Source: CAZAIO01 sp964485235 (GTDB lineage Bacteria > Chloroflexota > Dehalococcoidia > GIF9 > UBA5629). From it: a stretch of 38,371 nucleotides of DNA. Both the position numbers and the translations under genes were made by a program. Positions 23,577 through 30,883 of this stretch are shown here, piece by piece (position 1 is the first letter of the stretch; each line of letters begins with the position of its first letter). The DNA is taken from the NCBI GenBank assembly GCA_964485235.1, contig CAZAIO010000009.1, positions 1 to 38,371 of the forward strand. Direction: 5' to 3'. Below the pieces are notes generated by a model. The model was not told where the DNA came from and did not search any database. It worked only from the letters and a program-made list of their open reading frames with translations.

Positions 23577-24368
23577 GTGAAGCTCTTTAACAACTCCAGA
23601 AAAATCGTGTTGGTAGTAGAGTATGACGGGAGGCGTTATTACGGGTTCCAGTGGCAACCCGGCCTTCCCACTATACAATCGGAGCTGGAACACGCCATAC
23701 GCAAGCTGACGCGGGAGCGAAGGCGTGTAAGGGGCTCCAGCAGGACCGACACGGGAGTCCATGCGAAAGGACAGATGGTCAGTTTTCGAACCGGAACGGG
23801 CTATCCGACGGAGACGTATGTAAGGGCATTGAATTACTATCTTCCGGAGGATATCGCGGTGAGGGCTGCGGCATGTGTGGACGATGACTTTGACGTTCGA
23901 CATGATGCGCTGAGCAGGGAATACGAATACCGTATTCTTAACCGGGCGACACGATCGCCGCTCGATGCGGGGACAGCAGTTCTGATCACCGGCCCGCTGG
24001 ATATAGACCGCATGAATGAGGCGTGCGAACTGATGAAGGGCACGCATGATTTCTCATCATTTGCGGCATCGATGGGGCAGAAGGGCAGTATGGTGCGTAC
24101 CGTGCATAAAGCGGTGATGAGCAGGGATGGAGATATGGTGCTATTCCATATCATCGCCAGCTCGTTTCTCCCTCATCAGGTGCGCAATACGATAGGCTTG
24201 ATGATCCGGCTGGGGCAGGGAAAAGTGACAGTAGATGAATTTCGCGAGATAATGGAGCAGAAGATACTGGGACTGGCAGGACCGGCGGCTCCGGCTTATG
24301 GTCTCTGTCTTATAAGAGTAAATTATCCCGAAAAAGTGGAGTTACAATATGAAAACCTATTCAACTAA
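23577..24368 (+). CDS. truA: tRNA pseudouridine(38-40) synthase TruA
   Basis: A 263-residue enzyme isomerising uridines 38-40 in the anticodon arm of tRNAs. The catalytic aspartate sits in 'GSSRTDTGVHAKGQ'. It starts at GTG 23577; the preceding GTGAG is a modest ribosome-binding site. Its last 20 bases overlap rplM. The rplQ-truA-rplM-rpsI order is common in Gram-positive-type genomes. Confidence 0.96.
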   Translation: MKLFNNSRKIVLVVEYDGRRYYGFQWQPGLPTIQSELEHAIRKLTRERRRVRGSSRTDTGVHAKGQMVSFRTGTGYPTETYVRALNYYLPEDIAVRAAACVDDDFDVRHDALSREYEYRILNRATRSPLDAGTAVLITGPLDIDRMNEACELMKGTHDFSSFAASMGQKGSMVRTVHKAVMSRDGDMVLFHIIASSFLPHQVRNTIGLMIRLGQGKVTVDEFREIMEQKILGLAGPAAPAYGLCLIRVNYPEKVELQYENLFN

Positions 24369-24798
24369 AGCAGGCGACGTGGAACGGAAGTGGCATGTGT
24401 TCGATGCCTCCGGGCAAACGCTGGGAAAACTGGCGACCCAGGTGGCAACGCTGCTCATGGGCAAACATAAGCCATACTATGTTCCTCATCTCGATACGGG
24501 TGATTATGTCATCGTATTGAATGCGTCCAAAGTAAAGGTCACCGGGAACAAGGCGAAAGCCAAGATGTACCACCGCCATTCCGGTTATCCCGGCGGATTG
24601 ACCTCGGTGAACTTTGAGAAAATGATCGCAACGCACCCCGAGCGGGTGATTGAGCACGCGGTAAAGGGCATGCTGCCCCATAACAGGCTGGGACGGGCTA
24701 TGTACAAGAAACTGAAAGTATATGAAGGAAACAGCCACCCGCATGAAGCCCAGGTACGCGGTTCAAGTGAAGCGAAAGAAGGGAGTGAGCGCTCGTGA
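24349..24798 (+). CDS. rplM: 50S ribosomal protein uL13
   Basis: A 149-residue early-assembly protein. 'RKWHVFDASGQTLGKLATQVATLLMGKHKP' and 'VKGMLPHNRLGRAMYKKLKVYEG' are diagnostic. The ATG lies inside the truA end, after GGAGTTAC. Confidence 0.98.
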   Translation: MKTYSTKAGDVERKWHVFDASGQTLGKLATQVATLLMGKHKPYYVPHLDTGDYVIVLNASKVKVTGNKAKAKMYHRHSGYPGGLTSVNFEKMIATHPERVIEHAVKGMLPHNRLGRAMYKKLKVYEGNSHPHEAQVRGSSEAKEGSERS

Positions 24799-25193
24799 CG
24801 ACAATGCAAACCTACGATCGCGGTACAGGAAGGCGTAAGTGTGCTATAGCACAGGTGAAGCTTTTCACCGGCAGCGGAGAAATTATCGTAAATGGAAAAC
24901 CGTACAAACAGGTATTTCCGCGAATGGTGCACCATTTCTGCATCGAAATGCCTTTCAAGGTAACCGATACGGTCGGTCGATATAATGCCGAGATAAAAGT
25001 CAAGGGTGGCGGCGAGACCGGACAGGCACAGGCGATCCGCCATGGTATTGCGCGTGCTCTGGTCCAGGTGAATGAGCATTTCAAGACGCCGCTTCGAAAA
25101 GAAGGGCTCCTGACGCGCGACTCACGCGTGAAAGAGCGCAAAAAGTACGGCCTCAAACGTGCTCGCAAGGCGCCTCAGTACACCAAGCGTTAA
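24795..25193 (+). CDS. rpsI: 30S ribosomal protein uS9
   Basis: A 132-residue S9 whose C-terminal tail reaches P-site tRNA. It starts at GTG 24795 in a GTGA overlap with rplM. 'DRGTGRRKCAIAQVKLFTGSG' and the end 'KKYGLKRARKAPQYTKR' (terminal Lys-Arg) are typical. It is the last gene of the superoperon. Confidence 0.97.
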   Translation: MTTMQTYDRGTGRRKCAIAQVKLFTGSGEIIVNGKPYKQVFPRMVHHFCIEMPFKVTDTVGRYNAEIKVKGGGETGQAQAIRHGIARALVQVNEHFKTPLRKEGLLTRDSRVKERKKYGLKRARKAPQYTKR

Positions 25194-25214
25194 TCTTTCG
25201 CCGGTAAGAATAAT

Positions 25215-25249
25215 AAGCCTGAGATACGAAATTATCTCAGGCTTTTTTT
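25215..25249 (+). terminator. intrinsic terminator of the ribosomal superoperon
   Basis: A perfect 12-bp stem (25215-25226 with 25233-25244, core AGCCTGAGATA) closes a six-base loop and runs into seven T's. It lies 21 bases after the rpsI stop and separates the operon from the oppositely oriented transporter gene. Confidence 0.92.
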
Positions 25250-25299
25250 ATTGGTAATAATTTCTCCCCCGGTGGTATGCGGGGAAGCCCGTCAAAAGA

Positions 25300-26274
25300 T
25301 CAGTCCCTGTGTTCGGGCTGAGTGCTGTTACTGTCCCCGGCATTACAGGACAGAAGACAGTCATCGCATTCGGCGGCGCACGGCTCAATGTGGATGGTCA
25401 GGTCCGCGCCGGGAAGGGCTTCCTTTATATCTTCTTCCAGATGGTCGCAAAGGGCATGAGCATTGTTTACATTCGCTTCATGCGGTACTACGAGGTGGAG
25501 GTCTATATAACGGTGACTTCCCGCTCTCCGGGTCCTGAGTGCATGAAAGCTTACTACCTCTCCCTGATGTTCCATGATAACCGAGCGAATGACGCGTTCT
25601 TCCTCGTCGGAAATCCGGGTATCCGTCAGTCCGGTCAATGCCTTTTTGAACGTGACATATGCAGCCCTTGCAATAAGCACTGCCACGAGCAGCGCTACAA
25701 TGGGGTCGAGGATGGACAGCCCGGTGAACCGTACAGCCACGAGGCCGACCAGTACGGCGACAGAACTCATAACATCCGCCTGCATGTCCCTTGCTGTCGC
25801 CTCCAGTGCGATAGATTCCGTTGTGCGGGCTACCCTCATCGCGTGCCATGACACGAGCAGATTGATCACGATTGCCGCAGCAGTGACATAGATGCCGATA
25901 TTGACCATCTCTATTGTTCCGCCGGAAATCAGGCGGTTGACTGCCTCGTAGGCAATGGTGAAAGCGGCAATGAAGATGATAATGGCTATTACGAACCCCG
26001 AGACATCCTCGTTCTTGCCGTGTCCGAACGCGTGTTCCCTGTCTGGAGGCTTACCGGCAATCTTTATGCCGATATAGCCTACTATAGCGCCGAACAGGTC
26101 TATTCCGCTGTGTATCGCATCAGCCTGTATGCCAACGCTGCCGGTGACAAAGCTGGTGATCGCTTTAATGACGATCAGCACGCTGATGGAGGCTATAGAG
26201 AGCCTGGCGACCGCCTCCTTTGTAGAGAGGAAACCCGCTTTGCCTGTCGTATTTTGTTTCCTGTTATCCGTCAT
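25300..26274 (-). CDS. cation diffusion facilitator family metal efflux protein
   Basis: A 324-residue CDF transporter, expected to export divalent metal from the cytoplasm in exchange for protons. The start at 26274 follows AGGAG; longer in-frame starts would lie inside the riboswitch and terminator. Six membrane helices are recognisable. Metal-site motifs are H55-x3-D59 in helix 2 ('ADAIHSGID') and D163-x3-D167 in helix 5 ('RDMQAD'), so the second site has Asp where zinc CDFs usually have His. A C-terminal cytoplasmic domain ('VVSFHALRTRRAGSHRYIDLHL') is followed by a Cys-rich tail, C299, C303, C306, C310, which may bind metal. Expression is predicted to be switched on by metal through the upstream riboswitch. 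Substrate is uncertain: Ni, Co, Fe or Zn. Confidence 0.93.
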   Translation of the reverse strand: MTDNRKQNTTGKAGFLSTKEAVARLSIASISVLIVIKAITSFVTGSVGIQADAIHSGIDLFGAIVGYIGIKIAGKPPDREHAFGHGKNEDVSGFVIAIIIFIAAFTIAYEAVNRLISGGTIEMVNIGIYVTAAAIVINLLVSWHAMRVARTTESIALEATARDMQADVMSSVAVLVGLVAVRFTGLSILDPIVALLVAVLIARAAYVTFKKALTGLTDTRISDEEERVIRSVIMEHQGEVVSFHALRTRRAGSHRYIDLHLVVPHEANVNNAHALCDHLEEDIKEALPGADLTIHIEPCAAECDDCLLSCNAGDSNSTQPEHRD

Positions 26275-26292
26275 GGTACAGCTCCTGAAATT

Positions 26293-26324
26293 AAAAAAAC
26301 CCGCGAGACACCCGGTCCCGCGAG
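26293..26324 (-). terminator. riboswitch-controlled intrinsic terminator
   Basis: On the minus strand, CUCGCGGGAC pairs with GUCUCGCGGG (10 bp, two of them G-U) around a CGGGU loop, followed by seven U's. The stem's 5' arm uses the 3' strand of aptamer helix P4, the GGGA junction and the first base of the 3' strand of P1; the loop takes the rest of that P1 strand. Terminator and ligand-bound aptamer are therefore mutually exclusive. It lies between the promoter and the start codon of the CDF gene. Confidence 0.85.
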
Positions 26325-26395
26325 CTTCTCTTTGTCCCGCTGCTTCCATGAAAGCCCGGCACAACCTGAACATATCAGGTTTGCCTGCTCCAGGC
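26310..26395 (-). promoter_or_regulatory. NiCo (czcD-type) riboswitch aptamer
   Basis: On the minus strand the leader folds as a four-way junction. P1 is GCCUGG (26395-26390) with CCGGGU (26315-26310). P2 is a 7-bp stem within 26363-26381. P3 is GCUUU/GGAGC-like within 26342-26355 (loop CAUG). P4 is GCGGG (26340-26336) with CUCGC (26324-26320). The junction strands carry the class's conserved elements: AGCAGGCA between P1 and P2, GUGCCGG between P2 and P3, and GGGA between P4 and P1. This matches my memory of the NiCo riboswitch family, which binds Ni/Co cooperatively (Fe(II) has also been argued) and turns on CDF efflux genes. The downstream gene is exactly such a transporter. Confidence 0.88.
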
Positions 26396-26401
26396 CCGTT
26401 T

Positions 26402-26430
26402 ATTGTAACCGCATATCCCCGTTATGTCAA
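26402..26430 (-). promoter_or_regulatory. promoter of the riboswitch-CDF transcript
   Basis: On the minus strand, a perfect TTGACA (26425-26430) and TACAAT (26402-26407) are separated by 17 bp. Transcription would start at about 26395, at the very first base of aptamer helix P1, which supports both calls. Confidence 0.85.
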
Positions 26431-26544
26431 CAGCCCGGCGATAAAGACAGTCTCAAGCCCGGTCCCTGCGAGGTTTCATTTTATCAATGTGTCGTGACAA
26501 CCATAGTATTGAAGCCGAAAGGTAATTCATGTAAAGTAACAGGC

Positions 26545-29292
26545 ATGGACAATAGCGGCATACCCTGGCATACCCTGACCTCCCAGGAGGCGTTGGCGAA
26601 ATCAGGTTCCCGTGCTTCCGGACTTACGGGCGAAGAGGCAAAGGAGAGGCTGGAACGCTACGGCGCGAATGAGCTTATTTGCAAGAAGAAGACCCCGCTT
26701 GTTGTCGTCTTTCTGCGGCAATTCCTGAGCCCGTTGATATATGTACTGCTGGCTGCCGGTGTGATCTCCCTGGTGTCCCAGTTTTTCACCGGCGAGGTGC
26801 ACTATGTCGACGCGATCGTGATTTTCGGGGTGATCATTCTGAATGCGGTGATCGGTACGTTGCAGGAGAGCCAGGCTGAGAAGGCAATGAAAGCGCTGCT
26901 GGAGATGGCTGCGCCGAAGGCGCAGGTGAGGCGGAACAGTAAAATAGAGACGGTTCCCGCACGGGACATCGTTCCCGGCGACATCGTGCTGTTGGAGGCG
27001 GGAGACAGGGTACCTGCGGACGTCCGCATGCTGGAGAGCGCTAACCTGAGGGTCGACGAGTCCGCGCTTACCGGAGAGTCGATCCCTGTCGAAAAGCGAC
27101 CGGAACCACTGCCGGAAGAAGCAGTTATTGCCGAAAAGGTGAATATGCTGTTTATGAGCACTATAGTCACCGGCGGTAGGGCTGAGGGTGTGGCGGTACT
27201 CACCGGTATGAATACCGAGATAGGCCGGATCGCGACCGGGCTGGATGAGGTACCGCACGAGGAGACACCGCTCCAGAAGAATATCAGGAAGCTCGGCCGG
27301 TACCTGGTCTTCGTTTTCCTGGGCGTGTGTGCGATTCTGGTCGTTGTCGGCCTGGTACAGGGGCTGAAGCTTTTCGACCTGTTCATGCTTGCTATCGCCG
27401 CGGCGGTAGCGTCTATTCCGGAGGGCCTTCCTGCGGTCGTCACCGTGGTACTGGCAATCGGAATGCGGGCAATGGCACGGCGTAATTCGATCATACGGAA
27501 ACTTGTGGCGGTGGAGACGCTCGGTTCCGCTACGGTTATTTGCACTGACAAGACAGGTACGCTCACCATGAACCAGATGACGGTTCGCCGGCTTTTTACG
27601 AACGATTCCTATATCGAGGTCGCCGGTGAAGGCTATGTGCCGGAGGGTGAATTCACACGTGACGGGAGAACGGTAGACCCGGCACAGGATGAACAGGTCT
27701 CGCTTTTATTGCGGGCAGGCGCTCTGTGCAACGATGCCTCGCTCACGCAGACCGGCAGCCAGCACGGCATCTACGGCGATCCTACCGAAGGGGCGCTCGT
27801 TGTGGCGGCAGCAAAAGCCGGACTGGATAAAGCAGACCTCGAGCAGGCATATCCCCGGGAGGACGAGCTCCCTTTCGCCAGCGAAAAACAGTATATGGTC
27901 ACTCTGCACTACATGGCGACACTCCATGCCGGGGCACAGCATAAGACCGCTTTTATAAAAGGTTCCGTAGAGAAGTTACTCTCCTTCAGCACACATATTT
28001 TTAAAGACGGCAGGACGGTGGACATCACAGAATCCGACCGCGAACGGATAAACGGGGCGGCGACAGATATGGGCGAGGACGCTCTGAGGGTGATCGCCAT
28101 CGCCAGCCGCGATTTTCCGGCGGAGCAAAACAAATTGTCCGATGACGATATCCGGCACGGCCTGACGTTTGTGGGACTTGCCGGAATGGCGGACCCGCCG
28201 CGCCGTGAGGCGAAAGAGGCGGTTGCTTTATGTAAAAAGGCCGGTATTGTCGTGAAAATGATAACGGGCGATAACAGGATCACGGCGGAATCCATTGCAC
28301 GGCAGGTCGAGCTTCCACCGGGCAGGGCGATTACCGGTACCGAGTTGCAGAAGATGAGCGATGAGGAGCTGATAGCCGGTATAAAGAATATAACGGTCTT
28401 TTCCCGTATCGAACCATTGCACAAGCTGAGGATAGTGAACGCGCTCAGGGCGAACGGTGAGATCGTGGCGATGACCGGGGACGGGGTGAACGATGCCCCT
28501 GCATTAAAGGCTGCCGATATCGGCGTGGCGATGGGCATTACCGGGACCGATGTCGCCAAGGAGGCGAGCGACATGGTCCTTGCTGACGACAATTTCGCTT
28601 CTGTCGTATCCGCAGTGGATGAAGGCAGGGCTATCTTTACCCGGCTGAGAAACGTCCTTTTCTATACGTTGAACACGAATTTAAGCGAGCTAATTACGCT
28701 CATACTGGCGCTTGTATTCGTGGGCCAGTCCCCTTTGCTTGCGGTGCAAATACTGTGGGTCAACCTGGTCACGGATACCGCCGGAGATATTCCGCTGGGG
28801 ATGGAGCCCAAGTTCGGCGACGAACTGGCGCAGCCTCCCCGCCACCCGCGTGTCGGACTCATCTATCCAGGGCTTTTTATACGGATTATGGTCATGGCGC
28901 TCCTTATCGGCGTCGGGACATTCCTGGTCTTCCGCTGGGCTGAAACCAGGATGGGCATCGACGAGGCGCGGACGCTCGCTTTCTGCGCGCTGGTCGCCTT
29001 TGAGTGGTTAATGGCGTTCAGCGCCCGTTCCGATGAACACACGATATTCAAACTGGGTGTTTTCCGGAACCGGCCGCTCGTCATCTCCATCGGGCTGGCG
29101 GTGCTGCTCCAGCTTGCCGTTATATATGTCCCGTTCCTCCAGGTGGCATTCAAGACATATCCGCTCACTCCGGGGGACTGGGGAGTCGTTATACTTGCCG
29201 CAGGGGGACTCTTCACCCTCGAGGAAGTACGCAAAGCCCTCTTTCCGGGACTGTACAGGCTTGGCAAATACAGTCCTGTGGCGAAGGTTTAA
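26545..29292 (+). CDS. P2-type cation-transporting ATPase (calcium-pump-like)
   Basis: A 915-residue P-type ATPase. Parts in order: N-terminal cation-ATPase domain, actuator domain with T176-G-E-S179, M4 'PEGLP', phosphorylation loop DKTGTLT with D335, nucleotide-binding domain, hinge 'TGDGVNDAP' (644 on), and C-terminal helices. M5 'NLSELI' and M6 'NLVTDTAGDIPLGMEP' carry Asn, Thr and Asp like the calcium site of SERCA/PMCA pumps, so Ca2+ (or Mn2+) export is most likely. The start at 26545 is chosen because the frame upstream runs through the divergent riboswitch region; its ribosome-binding site is weak. It is divergent from the CDF gene, which suggests a metal-homeostasis locus, although no riboswitch precedes this gene. 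Confidence 0.93.
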   Translation: MDNSGIPWHTLTSQEALAKSGSRASGLTGEEAKERLERYGANELICKKKTPLVVVFLRQFLSPLIYVLLAAGVISLVSQFFTGEVHYVDAIVIFGVIILNAVIGTLQESQAEKAMKALLEMAAPKAQVRRNSKIETVPARDIVPGDIVLLEAGDRVPADVRMLESANLRVDESALTGESIPVEKRPEPLPEEAVIAEKVNMLFMSTIVTGGRAEGVAVLTGMNTEIGRIATGLDEVPHEETPLQKNIRKLGRYLVFVFLGVCAILVVVGLVQGLKLFDLFMLAIAAAVASIPEGLPAVVTVVLAIGMRAMARRNSIIRKLVAVETLGSATVICTDKTGTLTMNQMTVRRLFTNDSYIEVAGEGYVPEGEFTRDGRTVDPAQDEQVSLLLRAGALCNDASLTQTGSQHGIYGDPTEGALVVAAAKAGLDKADLEQAYPREDELPFASEKQYMVTLHYMATLHAGAQHKTAFIKGSVEKLLSFSTHIFKDGRTVDITESDRERINGAATDMGEDALRVIAIASRDFPAEQNKLSDDDIRHGLTFVGLAGMADPPRREAKEAVALCKKAGIVVKMITGDNRITAESIARQVELPPGRAITGTELQKMSDEELIAGIKNITVFSRIEPLHKLRIVNALRANGEIVAMTGDGVNDAPALKAADIGVAMGITGTDVAKEASDMVLADDNFASVVSAVDEGRAIFTRLRNVLFYTLNTNLSELITLILALVFVGQSPLLAVQILWVNLVTDTAGDIPLGMEPKFGDELAQPPRHPRVGLIYPGLFIRIMVMALLIGVGTFLVFRWAETRMGIDEARTLAFCALVAFEWLMAFSARSDEHTIFKLGVFRNRPLVISIGLAVLLQLAVIYVPFLQVAFKTYPLTPGDWGVVILAAGGLFTLEEVRKALFPGLYRLGKYSPVAKV

Positions 29293-29431
29293 ATTAACCG
29301 GATTCTTAAAATAGAACTGTTTATTTGATACTGCATTCTATTGATTTCCCGAAGAACAACAGGTGGAATATCTAGGAAATGATTCGGGGCATGCCGTCTA
29401 TTTGGTATGAAGTTAACAAAAAAACAGAATG

Positions 29432-29458
29432 CTGCGCAGGCACCGTAGGTGCCTGCGC
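29432..29458. repeat. perfect 12-bp inverted repeat with 3-base loop
   Basis: TGCGCAGGCACC at 29432-29443 pairs with GGTGCCTGCGCA at 29447-29458. On the minus strand a run of seven T's follows after a short gap, so it may terminate the solute-binding-protein transcript. It may instead be a dispersed palindromic repeat. The rest of the 245-bp spacer holds nothing I can name. Confidence 0.5.
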
Positions 29459-29537
29459 AAGAATGACACCGTCAGGACGGTCCGGCTCTACCGCTCCCTC
29501 CTGTTCTCCGGTCTTCTGAATCTATGTATTTTGGACT

Positions 29538-30779
29538 TTACCGCGGAATGTATTCAAATTCCACTTTGCCGCCCTTCACAATTTTGGTAAGGGCCATTTT
29601 CTCCGTTGTGAGCAAATGCTGGTATCCCCATTCCTGTCCTTTAAATACGGCGTTTTCACCCCAGGGAGAGTCGATAGTCATGTTTTCCAGAGTGGTTACT
29701 ACCGTGTCAGGATCGAAGCTCTGCGCTTTTACAATTCCTTCCACTGCAGGTACTAAAGCGTTGAACAACATGAAGTTATCGAAATTGAAAGGCTGTCCGG
29801 TAGTCTGTTCAACCAGCTTACGAAAGTCCCGCGTTATACTCGGCAGCTTATCGCTTAGCGGGTCTATAGCTGCGTTAAAGATGTCGTAGCTATATTCCGG
29901 ACTGATCATGGCGGTTGTTACGTTCATATCGCCGCAGCTGGCACATGCCAGTATAGGACCGGTAAAACCAAGATCACGTGCTGCAGTAGTAATGGCTGCG
30001 GTCCAGGGCGGAATACTTATAATCATTTCGATTGCATCGGGTTTAGCAGCAAGAATCTTGGTTACTATCGGGTAAAAGTCCTGTGTATCCATGACAAATC
30101 TTTCATTGGCTACTATTTTCATTCCACGTTTGGGAAGATCCTCTTCAAGCATGCCTTCAACAATTTCACCTGCAGGATCGTCAGCCCTGAGGAGAGCAAC
30201 TTTCTTTACGTCAGGGAAATTTTTCTGTACGTAATTATAAAAAGGTTGTTCGTCATAGGCATCGGCATAGCAACAAAAACTATACGGATTTTCTTTAGTA
30301 TATATTGAATGATTTGACCCGCTTCCGGTAAAGCCTAACACCTTGGCTGCGTTGGCCAATGGTGTAACAGCATATAATGAGGGCGGGAAGATGGGATTGA
30401 CCATGAATTTAATTCCGGACTGAATTATTTTGTTTGTGGCGGCTACCGCGCCTGCCGGTGATGATTGGTCATCTTCGGCGACGATATCAATCAGATACTT
30501 TTTGCCGTTAACTGTAATTCCACCTTTGTCGTTATAAAAAGCCTTTGCCGGTTCAACAGCGTCATACAGGCCTTTGAATGCTGCTGACATCGGTCCCGAA
30601 ATTGAAGTAACCAGACCAATTTTGAGAACTTCGGGCTCCGTATTCGTTTGTGTAGTCTCAGGTGGTTTTGCTGGAGTAGGGGTTGAAGGGGCAGGTTGAG
30701 GTTTACAGGAACTGAAAGTGAACAATGATACAAGTAGTGAAATACATGAAACCAATAATACGAGTCTAATTTTTTTCAT
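29538..30779 (-). CDS. ABC-type branched-chain amino acid-like solute-binding lipoprotein
   Basis: A 413-residue type I periplasmic-binding protein of the LivJ/urea-amide family. It has a hydrophobic signal with lipobox-like TFSSC (lipidated Cys25), a Pro/Thr-rich linker (residues 26-48), then the binding fold opening 'LKIGLVTSISGPMSAAFKGL'. AAAGGAGG six bases before the ATG is the best ribosome-binding site in the window. No permease or ATPase genes of a LIV transporter are present nearby, so it is an orphan binding protein or works with a system elsewhere. It lies 104 bp downstream of the flavin oxidoreductase gene on the same strand, and its ligand may be related to that enzyme's substrate (inference). 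Confidence 0.9.
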   Translation of the reverse strand: MKKIRLVLLVSCISLLVSLFTFSSCKPQPAPSTPTPAKPPETTQTNTEPEVLKIGLVTSISGPMSAAFKGLYDAVEPAKAFYNDKGGITVNGKKYLIDIVAEDDQSSPAGAVAATNKIIQSGIKFMVNPIFPPSLYAVTPLANAAKVLGFTGSGSNHSIYTKENPYSFCCYADAYDEQPFYNYVQKNFPDVKKVALLRADDPAGEIVEGMLEEDLPKRGMKIVANERFVMDTQDFYPIVTKILAAKPDAIEMIISIPPWTAAITTAARDLGFTGPILACASCGDMNVTTAMISPEYSYDIFNAAIDPLSDKLPSITRDFRKLVEQTTGQPFNFDNFMLFNALVPAVEGIVKAQSFDPDTVVTTLENMTIDSPWGENAVFKGQEWGYQHLLTTEKMALTKIVKGGKVEFEYIPR

Positions 30780-30883
30780 ATGAACCTCCTTTATTTATCT
30801 TTCACTCGTAGTTGTTCATCTCGACTGCAATATCGCATTATAAGTGATCCTGTTTCCTGCTCTGTCATAGCAGTGAAACATGA

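Noticed and set aside
26275..26400. T-box or generic attenuator reading of the CDF leader
   Set aside because: There is no T-box bulge sequence or specifier loop; the four-way junction and its conserved strands fit the NiCo class instead, and the gene is a metal exporter.
26020..26544. Long upstream extension of the P-type ATPase frame
   Set aside because: The frame is open but runs antisense through the CDF gene start, terminator, riboswitch and promoter, and the extra residues have no ATPase character; ATG 26545 fits the family N-terminus.
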